From positions 1-56,288 of the forward strand of contig JADBJL010000054.1 of assembly GCA_014874455.1 (NCBI GenBank): 56,288 nucleotides of DNA, given 5' to 3'. The translations under genes and the position numbers were made by a program. The notes under the pieces were generated by a model. The model saw only the letters and a list, made by a program, of their open reading frames with translations, was not told the origin of the DNA and ran no database searches. Shown in pieces: positions 1-8,097 of this stretch. The stretch comes from Thermomicrobiaceae bacterium (GTDB lineage Bacteria; Chloroflexota; Chloroflexia; Thermomicrobiales; Thermomicrobiaceae). Within the stretch, counting starts at the first letter, position 1; each line of letters begins with the position of its first letter.

Positions 1-185
1 TCCCGGGTAGCGGCTGTAAGGTACGCGTGGCACCGGGCCTTTTGCACCACTGCGACGCGTATGTTAGGCTTGACACGGTGCCGAAGCCGTGTACGGCAAA
101 CCGGCTCGTGTAGTCGGTTTCTGCGAGACCATTGTAACGGAACGTACGCTCAACCGCGACGGATCGGTTTGGGGGAGGGCGAGCG

Positions 186-377
186 GTGGCGACATGTGAG
201 TTGTGTGGCAAGAAACCAGGATTCGGGCACAATGTGAGCCATTCCAACCGGAAGACGAACCGCAAGTTCAAGCCCAATGTCCAGCACGTCACTCTTCTGG
301 TGAACGGTGTGCGCCAGCGGATGCGCATCTGCACGCGTTGCCTTCGTACGCTCTACAAGGATGCGCGGATGGCGTAA
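186..377 (+). CDS. rpmB: 50S ribosomal protein L28
   Basis: This 63-residue protein is a structural component of the large ribosomal subunit. The sequence is a full-length L28 with the usual opening (CELCGKKPGFGHNVSHS) and a basic middle. It has two CxxC pairs, C4/C7 and C49/C52, so it is the zinc-binding form of L28. The start is GTG at 186, preceded by a GGGAGGG ribosome site at about 173-179. It stands alone and converges on prmC, which ends 46 bases downstream. A TTGACA at 70-75 upstream could be its -35 element, but no convincing -10 follows it. Confidence 0.97.
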   Translation: MATCELCGKKPGFGHNVSHSNRKTNRKFKPNVQHVTLLVNGVRQRMRICTRCLRTLYKDARMA

Positions 378-387
378 GCTGTACTCC

Positions 388-422
388 CCGGAACAGCGAG
401 TGACTTCAGCAGCGCTGTCCGG
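388..422. terminator. Hairpin between convergent rpmB and prmC
   Basis: The arms CCGG(A)ACAGCG and CGCTGTCCGG pair over 10 bases with one bulged A, around a loop of about 14 bases. It fills the gap between two convergent genes, so it may end transcription from both sides. There is no T-run on either side, so intrinsic termination is uncertain. Confidence 0.4.
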
Positions 423-1298
423 TCAAGATCCCCTGGTTCTCGGACTCGGCAGTACCTCGATGGCAAGGTAGCGATCGCGCCCGGCAAGATCCGGCAGGAT
501 CTCGATGCGCGCCTGTCGGAAGAACAGCCGGGCCGTCTCGCAGGCGAGGTCGCGCTGGCTCGGATCGATCTCGCAGATCATGCCGGCCCCAGGGCGCAGC
601 CGCTCGGCTGCCTGGCGCAGCAGGCGGCGATAGAGAGCGAACCCACCCTCAGCGGCGAACAGCGCGTGGGGCGGCTCGTACGCTAACCCCCTGTGCGCCT
701 GTTCAGGCCGGAGATACGGCAGGTTGGCCGTGACTAGGTCGATCGGGCCGCGACACCAGTCCAGCAGGTCTCCGCACACCAGCTCCACCCGCCGGGGCGT
801 CAGCCGCTCACGGTTCAGCCGCGCGACGCGGAGTGCTGGCAGCGAGACGTCGCTTCCGACCATCAGGCCAGACCATCCGGGCCCGAGTTCGTGTGCCAGC
901 GCGATGACTACGGCACCACACCCAGTGCCGACATCGACGAAGACGCGAGAGGAGGTCTGCCGGCGAAGCCGCTCCGCTGCCCAGCTAACCAGGAATTCTG
1001 TCTCCGGTCGTGGGATCAGGACTGCTGGCGTCACGACGAAGTCGAGCCCGTAGAACTCCCGGTGACCCGTGAGATAGGCGACCGGCTCACCTCGTGCGCG
1101 CCGCTCGACCAGCTCGAGGAAGCGGTTCACGGCTTCCGGGGCGACCGGCTCCGAGAGCTGCCGGTACAGCCCGGCACGATCCACCCCCAGCACGTGCATC
1201 AGCAGGACTTCGGCGTCCAGCCGGGGGGTGTCGACCCCGGCTGCGCGTAACCGCTCGGATGCCTCCCGAAGTAGCGCCTGCGTCGTCCAGGGATGCAT
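423..1298 (-). CDS. prmC: Peptide chain release factor N5-glutamine methyltransferase
   Basis: PrmC methylates the glutamine of the GGQ motif in release factors, using SAM, and so aids translation termination. The 291 residues show the N-terminal helical domain that binds the release factor, the IPRPETE motif (about residues 95-101) and the SAM-binding VDVGTGCGAV (about 121-130). The substrate-binding NPPY motif is read here as N-L-P-Y at residues 192-195, so the first proline is replaced by leucine. The gene starts only 4 bases after the stop of prfA, its substrate, and the two surely share a transcript. The assignment is secure; the leucine may be normal in this lineage. Confidence 0.95.
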   Translation of the reverse strand: MHPWTTQALLREASERLRAAGVDTPRLDAEVLLMHVLGVDRAGLYRQLSEPVAPEAVNRFLELVERRARGEPVAYLTGHREFYGLDFVVTPAVLIPRPETEFLVSWAAERLRRQTSSRVFVDVGTGCGAVVIALAHELGPGWSGLMVGSDVSLPALRVARLNRERLTPRRVELVCGDLLDWCRGPIDLVTANLPYLRPEQAHRGLAYEPPHALFAAEGGFALYRRLLRQAAERLRPGAGMICEIDPSQRDLACETARLFFRQARIEILPDLAGRDRYLAIEVLPSPRTRGS

Positions 1299-1302
1299 GA
1301 CG

Positions 1303-2391
<1,089 letters not shown>

Positions 2392-2422
2392 CTCGGTCAC
2401 GCTCCTCAAGTCCTCGGTAAGA

Positions 2423-2452
2423 AGTATCGGCCAGCGGGCATGCTCTGGCCAA
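2423..2452 (-). promoter_or_regulatory. Candidate sigma70-type promoter of prfA-prmC
   Basis: On the minus strand TTGGCC (2447-2452) is followed after 18 bases by GATACT (2423-2428), about 30 bases before the prfA start. It lies in the only gap upstream of the operon. Read by eye, not scored. Confidence 0.4.
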
Positions 2453-2507
2453 CTCGCGCGCAGCCCTTTAAGCCGAGCGCAGCGGTGGACGCTCAGTCGA
2501 GCAGCGG

Positions 2508-2999
2508 CTAGCTCGGGGATGTCCCGGTCGTGTGGGCGAATGCCAGTGCGAGCGCCTGCTCGACACTGCCTGCGCGGAGATAGAGCTGCGTTGCACCGTG
2601 TCGCGCGAGCCGCTGTTGCTCGAGCTCCCAGCTTCCCAGCGCAATGACGCGCTTGCCCAACTTGAGCGCGAGCGCGATCTCGGACAGTGTGCCGAGCCCG
2701 CCGCCGACCGCGATCACGACGTCGGCCGACGCGACGATGATCACGTTGCGGGCTTCGCCCATGCCGGTGCAGATGACGTGGTCGACCCAGTGGTTGGCAG
2801 CGTGCCGGTCGTACCCTGGAAGCACGCCGATCGTGACCCCGCCGGCGCGCTTCGCTCCGCGGCAGGCGGCGGCCATGACCCCATCACGACCCCCGCAGAT
2901 GAGTGTGCATCCGCGGCGAGCCAGCGCCTCGCCGACGGCCTCGGCCTGCTCGATCTCTTGGGGAGTCGCCTCGTTCGGCCCGCACACAGCCACAATCAT
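2508..2999 (-). CDS. TIGR00725/LOG-like Rossmann-fold nucleotide-binding protein
   Basis: This 163-residue protein belongs to the DprA/lysine-decarboxylase-like Rossmann superfamily, in the branch annotated TIGR00725. Visible features are the MIVAVCG first strand, [14 protein letters not shown] (the loop after strand 2), and [15 protein letters not shown], a variant of the PGGxGTxxE motif of this family. Members have been called lysine decarboxylase-like or molybdopterin-carrier-like, and no reaction can be assigned here. The ATG at 2999 overlaps the TGA of thpR in ATGA, so the two are translationally coupled. A longer open frame upstream of this ATG runs antisense-like through thpR and is not the gene. 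Confidence 0.85.
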   Translation of the reverse strand: MIVAVCGPNEATPQEIEQAEAVGEALARRGCTLICGGRDGVMAAACRGAKRAGGVTIGVLPGYDRHAANHWVDHVICTGMGEARNVIIVASADVVIAVGGGLGTLSEIALALKLGKRVIALGSWELEQQRLARHGATQLYLRAGSVEQALALAFAHTTGTSPS

Positions 3000-3580
3000 C
3001 GAACGGCCTCCAGCTCGAACCGGTCTACCACGGTGTAGACCGCGCCGGTTCGGCGCAGCTCGCTGCGGTAGAGTGTCAGCGCCTGAACCGGGATCGGAAG
3101 AGGCGGCAACGCGGCCAAGCGCTCCAACTGCCGGCTCAAGCCGCGTAGCGAGGGCAGATCTTCCGGTCGAAAGCGAGCGAGCGTGAGATGCGGATGGAAC
3201 GGCCGCTCCTCGGCCGGAAACCCGAGTTCGAGGCTGACACCTTCGACACGCTGGTGCAGGCTGGCCAGCGCCTCGAGTTCGCCGTCCACTCCCAGCCAGA
3301 GCACACGCGGCCGTGCCAGGTGCGGAAAGACCCCCGCTCCCGCGGTCTCGATGGAGAAAGCCGACATACGCGCCAGTTCGGCACGAAGCGCTTCCTGCAG
3401 GCGCGGCAGTGCCGGGAGCGGCACCGAGCCGTAGAACTTGACGGTCAGGTGACTCCCCTGTGGGCTCACCCATTTCGCCTGCCAGCCGAGCCGGCGCAGC
3501 CGTTCGATCTCCTGGCCGATGCGCTCCCGAACCGGCTCGGGTAACTCGATTGCTGCAAAAAGCCGCCACTGCTCGTCCAT
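2996..3580 (-). CDS. thpR: RNA 2',3'-cyclic phosphodiesterase (2H family)
   Basis: ThpR opens 2',3'-cyclic phosphates on RNA ends and is the bacterial 2'-5' RNA ligase-like protein. The 194-residue product has both catalytic HxT motifs of the 2H fold, HLTVKF near residue 44 and HPHLTLAR near residue 131. The ATG at 3580 starts the conserved MDEQWRLFAAIELP; a longer frame upstream adds a non-conserved, partly basic extension. It is the first gene of a two-gene unit with the Rossmann protein, overlapping it by 4 bases. The physiological substrate is unknown in most bacteria. Confidence 0.9.
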   Translation of the reverse strand: MDEQWRLFAAIELPEPVRERIGQEIERLRRLGWQAKWVSPQGSHLTVKFYGSVPLPALPRLQEALRAELARMSAFSIETAGAGVFPHLARPRVLWLGVDGELEALASLHQRVEGVSLELGFPAEERPFHPHLTLARFRPEDLPSLRGLSRQLERLAALPPLPIPVQALTLYRSELRRTGAVYTVVDRFELEAVR

Positions 3581-4065
3581 GGCGGCGCTTGCTCCTCGTC
3601 GTGACATTGCCCGAGAACAAGTATACCGCTTCCCCACGCGCGCTGTCCCCTGTGGTGAGCCTCGTGGTAGGGCATCCGAGCATGTCGACGCCGGTGTGCT
3701 ACGAACTGCCGAGGCGCGCCTGGTTGAATCGATCTACAAAGAGTGAGCGCTCTCAAGCGTACGCGTGATAGCGCCTACGGTGAAGACCAGGATCGTTCGA
3801 GAGGCGCTACTCTCCCGAGTCGTCGAGGGAGAATGCCGGGTTGGGATACTGCGCCGGCGTGAGAGCATGGGGCTGGCCGACCTCGAGGCGCAGAGCTGAG
3901 AGGCGGCGACTCTGGCGGCGGGAGGCAAGGGGGCGTCCGAGCCGGGCGTCTGCGCGCCCCATGGCCACGGTCAGAGACCGGCCCGGCCAGGCTGGCGGTA
4001 TAGTTGGGCTAGGGATCGGGCTGGAGCGGGCCGAAGCGTTCGAGCTCGTGCGGGATCTGTGACGT
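3581..4065. other. 485-base divergent intergenic region
   Basis: This region between thpR and the zinc-ribbon gene holds the thpR promoter on its left and a TATAGT (-10-like, 3999-4004) on its right. Short open frames here (3734-3928 minus, 3841-4062 plus) are arginine- or serine-rich, have no ribosome site, and look like noise. I see no tRNA or recognisable RNA. Confidence 0.5.
3620..3649 (-). promoter_or_regulatory. Candidate promoter of thpR unit
   Basis: On the minus strand GGGACA (3644-3649) and TATACT (3620-3625) are separated by 18 bases, about 40 bases before the thpR start. The -10 is near-consensus, the -35 matches 4 of 6. Confidence 0.45.
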
Positions 4066-4281
4066 ATGCCGGAGGATCGCCAGTCGTTCCTGGAGTGGTT
4101 GCGCGGCCGGCGCGTCTACTGCTCCTGCGGAGAAGTCCTCGGAATCTTCCGGCGCCGCCGCTTCTACTCGCTCGTCGGGGTCGAACTGGCGGACACTGCG
4201 GAGGCTCGGCTGCGCTGCCCGGCGTGCGGAGCCGAGCACCGGCTACGAGATCTGGTGAAGGAGTGGGAGCGCCGCCGCTGA
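4066..4281 (+). CDS. Small zinc-ribbon-like protein, unknown function
   Basis: This 71-residue protein has two cysteine pairs, CSC at about residues 19-21 and CPAC at about 50-53, the latter in RCPACGAEHRL. This is compatible with a single zinc ribbon. The C-terminus is charged (LVKEWERRR). A TATAGT at 3999-4004 could drive it. It lies upstream of pheA in the same direction but separated by about 80 bases and probably a second promoter. I do not recognise a family. The reading frame could be fortuitous, but the Cys spacing favours a real gene. Confidence 0.6.
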   Translation: MPEDRQSFLEWLRGRRVYCSCGEVLGIFRRRRFYSLVGVELADTAEARLRCPACGAEHRLRDLVKEWERRR

Positions 4282-4293
4282 GGTGAGCGAGAG

Positions 4294-4322
4294 TAGCCTC
4301 AGGGAGCGAGCTATCCTATACT
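4294..4322 (+). promoter_or_regulatory. Candidate pheA promoter
   Basis: TATACT at 4317-4322 is a near-consensus -10 placed 37 bases before the pheA start. The -35 at 17 bases spacing (TAGCCT, 4294-4299) is weak. Confidence 0.4.
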
Positions 4323-4358
4323 GCCTAGCGTCTTGGAGTGGCGGGAGGTAGGAACGCC

Positions 4359-5219
4359 GTGCGGCTCGCGTATCTGGGCCCGGCTGGCACGTTCAGCGAA
4401 GAGGCGGCACTCGCCCAGGCGGCGCGAGACGGGGCCGAGACGATGCCGATGAGCTCGATCCCCGCGCTCGTCTCCGCGGTCGAGACCGGGCTGGCCGATC
4501 GAGCGATCTTGCCGATCGAGAACTCGATCGAGGGCACCGTCAGCGCCACGGTCGATCTTTTGATCCACGAGACGACGCTGCAGATCTGTGCCGAACTGAT
4601 CCTGCCGGTGCGACACTTCCTGCTGGCTCGGCCGGGTGCGAGGCTTCAGCAGATACGCGCCGTCATGTCGCACCCCCAGGCACTGGGGCAGTGCCGCCGC
4701 TTTCTGGAACGCTGCCTGCCAGGGGCGGAGCAGATCGCGTCGCTCAGTACCGCCGCAGCGGTGGCTGAGGTGATGCAGAGCGAGGACGATTCGCGCGCAG
4801 CGATCGGCACGTTGCGGGCCGCCGAACTCTACGGCGCCGAGGTGCTGGCCAGGGATATCCAGGATCAGCGGACGAACGTGACTCGCTTCATCGTGCTGGG
4901 CGAGCGTGACGCCGAGCCGACCGGCCAGGATCGCACCTCGCTGTGTTTTACCGTGAAGCGCAACGTACCGGGGGCATTGGTCGAAGTCCTGAACGAGCTG
5001 GCGGTAGCCAACATCCAGATGACCAAAGTGGAGAGCCGGCCAATGAAGTCGGCGCTCGGAGACTACTATTTTCTGGTGGACATCGAGGGACACCGATGTG
5101 ACCCGCACATCGCCGAGGCGCTCGCGCGCATGGCGGAGAAGGCCGCGGAACTCAAGATTTTCGGCTCCTACCCGCGCCACGAGGTCGCCTTGGAGGGTGC
5201 CCGCATCCCGCGCCGGTAG
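4359..5219 (+). CDS. pheA: Prephenate dehydratase
   Basis: The enzyme converts prephenate to phenylpyruvate, the committed step to phenylalanine. The 286-residue product is monofunctional (no chorismate mutase domain). The catalytic domain opens with RLAYLGPAGTFSEEAA and includes the family TRF motif (NVTRFIVL). A C-terminal ACT domain carries the ESRP motif (KVESRPMKS) that forms part of the phenylalanine feedback site. The GTG at 4359 is preferred to a GTG at 4338 because GGGAGG (4342-4348) lies about 10 bases upstream of it and the conserved sequence begins there. A strong hairpin spans its stop codon. Confidence 0.95.
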   Translation: MRLAYLGPAGTFSEEAALAQAARDGAETMPMSSIPALVSAVETGLADRAILPIENSIEGTVSATVDLLIHETTLQICAELILPVRHFLLARPGARLQQIRAVMSHPQALGQCRRFLERCLPGAEQIASLSTAAAVAEVMQSEDDSRAAIGTLRAAELYGAEVLARDIQDQRTNVTRFIVLGERDAEPTGQDRTSLCFTVKRNVPGALVEVLNELAVANIQMTKVESRPMKSALGDYYFLVDIEGHRCDPHIAEALARMAEKAAELKIFGSYPRHEVALEGARIPRR

Positions 5220-5231
5220 TGGGATGCGGGC
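5199..5231 (+). terminator. Perfect 11-bp hairpin over the pheA stop codon
   Basis: GCCCGCATCCC (5199-5209) pairs perfectly with GGGATGCGGGC (5221-5231), with an 11-base loop that holds the TAG stop. No T-run follows. It may be a terminator, an RNA stabiliser, or an attenuator reducing read-through into rsmD, which starts 27 bases later. Confidence 0.55.
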
Positions 5232-5257
5232 CATGAGGTAGAGCGAGGCGAGCGTGC

Positions 5258-5854
5258 ATGCGGGTGATCGGCGGAACTGCCCGTGGTCACCGGCTGAAGG
5301 CACCGCGCGGAATGCGCACGCGGCCGATGGCCGACAAGATCAGGGAGGCGCTGTTTTCGATGCTCGAGACACTCGGCGTACGGCCGCAGCGGGTGCTCGA
5401 CCTCTATGCGGGGAGCGGCGCTATCGGGATCGAGGCGCTTTCCCGTGGCGCCCAATGGGCTGACTTCGTCGAGCGGAGCCCGGCAGCCTGCGCGGTCATC
5501 AGGGAGAACCTGGAGCATACCGGCTTTCGCGACCGGGCGGCGGTGCACTGTACGACGGTCGCTTCTTTCCTGGCGCACCGCGCTCAAGCTGAGCTGCCGT
5601 ACGACTTCATCATCATGGATCCCCCGTACGCTGACCCGCACATCGTGGATACGATGGTCGCGATCGCCCGCTGGCCAGCGGCGGCCGACGGGGCAGTTCT
5701 GGTGGTTGGCCATTCACCGCGGGTCTCGCTGCCTGAAGCGCTGGACGGGCTGGAACAGCTTCGCGATCGGTGTCACGGTGATAGCTGCGTCGCGATCTAC
5801 CGGTTACGTCGACAGGAGTCGGGTGACGATTTACCGGCGGAGACGGAAGAGTGA
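5258..5854 (+). CDS. rsmD: 16S rRNA (guanine966-N2)-methyltransferase
   Basis: RsmD methylates G966 of 16S rRNA with SAM. The 198-residue protein starts with the family hallmark MRVIGGTARGHRLKAP, then R-T-RP-M-DKIREALFSML, the SAM-binding DLYAGSGAIGIEALSRG (about residues 48-64), and the catalytic DPPYADP (about 124-130). It overlaps coaD by 4 bases (GTGA), the classic rsmD-coaD pair. GTG starts are frequent here, but this one begins with ATG at 5258. Confidence 0.95.
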   Translation: MRVIGGTARGHRLKAPRGMRTRPMADKIREALFSMLETLGVRPQRVLDLYAGSGAIGIEALSRGAQWADFVERSPAACAVIRENLEHTGFRDRAAVHCTTVASFLAHRAQAELPYDFIIMDPPYADPHIVDTMVAIARWPAAADGAVLVVGHSPRVSLPEALDGLEQLRDRCHGDSCVAIYRLRRQESGDDLPAETEE

Positions 5855-6354
5855 AGCATATCGCGCTGTATCCAGGGGCGTTCGACCCGATCACGAACGG
5901 CCACATCGATGTAGCCCAGCGGGCTGCGCGGCTGTTCGATCTCCTGATCGTGGGGATCTACACGGGGGTCGACCGGCTCGACAAACCCCCGCTCTTCAGC
6001 CCGGAGGAGCGGCGAGAGATGGCCCAAAAGGCCCTAGCCGGGCTAGCCAACGTTCGTGTTGACATCTTCTCGGGGCTCACCGTAGACTATGCGCGGGCGG
6101 TGGGGGCCCAGACGATCGTCCGGGGGCTCAGGGCAGTCTCCGATTTCGAGTACGAGTTCAAGCTTGCCCACATGAATCGCCACCTGGCGCCCGAGATCGA
6201 CGTCGTCTGCTTAATGACGAGTTCCCAGAATTCCTTCATCAGCTCGAGCTTGATCAAGGAGGTCGCGCGGCTAGGTGGAGATGTCTCCGGCTTGGTGCCT
6301 GACCATGTCGTGACAGCACTGGCTCGGAAGTTCGAGAGCCTTATTGGGAGATAG
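5851..6354 (+). CDS. coaD: Phosphopantetheine adenylyltransferase
   Basis: CoaD adds AMP from ATP to 4'-phosphopantetheine, giving dephospho-CoA, the fourth step of CoA synthesis. The 167-residue product has the nucleotidyltransferase motif GAFDPITNGHIDV (TxGH form) near the N-terminus and SSSLIKEVA near the C-terminus, corresponding to the ISSTxxR signature with a Lys in place of Arg. The GTG start overlaps the rsmD stop. Together with coaX at 54.3 kb the window holds two steps of CoA synthesis. Confidence 0.96.
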   Translation: MKHIALYPGAFDPITNGHIDVAQRAARLFDLLIVGIYTGVDRLDKPPLFSPEERREMAQKALAGLANVRVDIFSGLTVDYARAVGAQTIVRGLRAVSDFEYEFKLAHMNRHLAPEIDVVCLMTSSQNSFISSSLIKEVARLGGDVSGLVPDHVVTALARKFESLIGR

Positions 6355-6366
6355 TGCAGGGCAGCG

Positions 6367-6855
6367 ATGGCGATCGTGGACGACGCTCGGGGATATCCGG
6401 TGGCAGAGCCAGCGGCCGACCTCAATGAGCTGATCGAACGGCTAGAAGAGGTGATTACACGGGGCTCACGGGTACCGCTTACCAACCGCGTGATGGTCGA
6501 AGAGACCGAGGTGTTGGTTCTCCTCGAACAGATCCGCAGGTCGCTCCCACGAGAGCTGCGCCAGGCCCGGCGAGTGCTCCAGGAGCGGCAGAAGATCATC
6601 CTCGACGCCCAGATGGAAGCGCAGAAGATCCTTTCAACGGCACAGGAGCGCGCCCAGTACATCATGAGCGAGCAGGGAATCGTCAATGAGGCGAAGGCGC
6701 GCTGCGAGGAGATGTTGCGGCAGGCCAAGGATCAGGCCAAGCGCGCCAAGGGCGAGGTGGATCTGTACGCCATCGACTTGTTGTCCCGCGTCGAAGAGGT
6801 ACTGCAAGAAAGCTTGAACCGTATCCAGCACGTCAAGGATCAGGTGTCCCGGTGA
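6367..6855 (+). CDS. DivIVA/SepIVA-like coiled-coil protein
   Basis: This 162-residue, soluble protein is mostly predicted coiled coil: a short N-terminal segment with LNELIERLEEVI, then long heptad-rich stretches (about residues 55-160) rich in Arg, Gln, Glu and Ala. No membrane segment is visible, so the ATP-synthase-b-like look is only from the coiled coil. It follows coaD by 12 bases in the same unit. In actinobacteria the gene in this position (coaD, then sepIVA) encodes a DivIVA-like protein of cell division or cell-wall growth. A similar role here is inferred from position and shape, not from a recognised motif. Confidence 0.75.
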   Translation: MAIVDDARGYPVAEPAADLNELIERLEEVITRGSRVPLTNRVMVEETEVLVLLEQIRRSLPRELRQARRVLQERQKIILDAQMEAQKILSTAQERAQYIMSEQGIVNEAKARCEEMLRQAKDQAKRAKGEVDLYAIDLLSRVEEVLQESLNRIQHVKDQVSR

Positions 6856-6999
6856 CAAGCAGGTCGTGAGGCTCGAGCGTGACCCGGGCCCGCAGCATGC
6901 GCTTGGCTGAGGCCCAGGTCACCGGTACAGCACGTGTCGGCTGGTTTCGCTGAGCTGCAAACGACCGGCCGAGCGGGAATGCCGCCAGCATCTCTCCGA

Positions 7000-7758
7000 T
7001 CAGGTGCCAGCTTCTCGCAGTTCCTCGAGCAGCCAGTCGCGCAGGAACAGGCTGCTCGCGCGGACGATGGCGCGTACTTCGTCGGGCAACAGGCCCTCCA
7101 CGGCAGCGATCCGGTCGTCTGGCCAGCGGTCGAGCGCGCTCAACAGGAAGATCTCCTGCCAGCGCTCGGGCAGGCGAGCCAGCACTGGATCGAGCGCGCG
7201 GCGCAAGTCCGGATGTGCCAGCACATCGTCCGGAAGGGGCGTGTCGGGACGGGCGAGCGCATCGATCAATTCCTTGAGCATCCCGGTGACCGCAGCCGCT
7301 GGCGCTGGCTGCGGCTCTGTCACGGGCTGCGCCTCGTGCCGTTGAGCATGGCACTGGAGGGCAGCGGTGCGCACGACCTCTCTGGCGAGCTGGCGCAGCC
7401 AGTCGAAGAGTTCCGGGCGTTGGGGAAGTTCGAGTACTCGCTGTAACGCGAGCTGGTACGTATCGACAGCGAGTTCCTCGGGAGCGAGCTCACCAGGCTC
7501 GACCAGCCCCTCTTTCACGTGTCGATCGATCCTTCGGACGATGTAGCGCAGCAGCGGCAGATAGAGGTCGAGACCGTCCTCGATCACCCAGCGCTGCCGT
7601 TCCTCCCGCTCTGCCTCGCTCAACTCTGGCGGCCCCTGGCCACGAAAGCTGCGGGCACGCTCCGCGAGTGTGGCGGCGAGCTGTCGCCGCGCCTGCTCGT
7701 AGCGGAACGCCTCGCGCTGTCGCTGCTGGGCGTGGAAGTAGGGATCCTGGAACACCAT
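7000..7758 (-). CDS. Divergent ECF-like sigma factor or sigma-related protein
   Basis: This 252-residue protein has two parts that resemble sigma70 regions. Around residues 90-130 EELAVDTYQLALQRV followed by FDWLRQLAREVVRTAA resembles region 2 of ECF factors (the D-x-TF-x-AL and AWL-x-IA pattern). The end, RLPERWQEIFLLSALD then DDRIAAVEGLLPDEV, resembles region 4. The middle is longer than usual and has a Pro/Ala-rich linker. The ATG at 7758 follows a strong GGGAGGGAG; an upstream start at 7797 is less likely. It stands alone, facing the coaD unit. It could be a true sigma factor or a degenerate one with another role. No anti-sigma gene is adjacent. Confidence 0.65.
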   Translation of the reverse strand: MVFQDPYFHAQQRQREAFRYEQARRQLAATLAERARSFRGQGPPELSEAEREERQRWVIEDGLDLYLPLLRYIVRRIDRHVKEGLVEPGELAPEELAVDTYQLALQRVLELPQRPELFDWLRQLAREVVRTAALQCHAQRHEAQPVTEPQPAPAAAVTGMLKELIDALARPDTPLPDDVLAHPDLRRALDPVLARLPERWQEIFLLSALDRWPDDRIAAVEGLLPDEVRAIVRASSLFLRDWLLEELREAGT

Positions 7759-8097
7759 GCGTCGTCTCCCTCCCGCGGCACGGGTCGCCTGCACCATGCC
7801 AGGCAGGTCCGACTCGTCTTCCGCAACCGTAGCATACCGCCGCAGCGCGAATCACGGGCCGTGGGCCCGAGCAGGTTGCCTCTTGCCCGAAGTGCCGGTA
7901 AGATGAGCTGAGGCGCATTGTCCTCATTGTGTCGCCCCGAGCGGTAACGGTGGAACTGATCGGACGGTACGCCTGACTGCGTCCGGTCGAGAGGAATCGC
8001 AGCTCGCCCTCGACTCCGACGCCGAGATCGGTTGACCACCCCCAGACCGCGAGAGGTGAGCACGACGGGGTTCGAAACGTTCGAGGAGGAGCGGCAG
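7759..8097. other. 339-base divergent region with SBP leader
   Basis: This divergent region carries a good promoter for the binding-protein gene (7876-7904) and then a leader of about 190 bases of unknown function. On the minus strand a TATGCT (7832-7837 area) could be a -10 for the sigma-like gene, with a poor -35. No riboswitch class is recognised. Confidence 0.45.
7876..7904 (+). promoter_or_regulatory. Promoter of the peptide ABC importer genes
   Basis: TTGCCT (7876-7881), a 17-base spacer and TAAGAT (7899-7904) make a good sigma70-type promoter. It leaves a leader of roughly 190 bases before the ATG at 8098. Confidence 0.6.

Noticed and set aside
1-185. tRNA or upstream gene at the left edge
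   Set aside because: No cloverleaf, no open frame with a ribosome site; only a TTGACA that may belong to rpmB.
3734-4062. Small open frames in the thpR/zinc-ribbon gap
   Set aside because: They are Arg/Ser-rich, lack ribosome sites and have no conserved-looking core.
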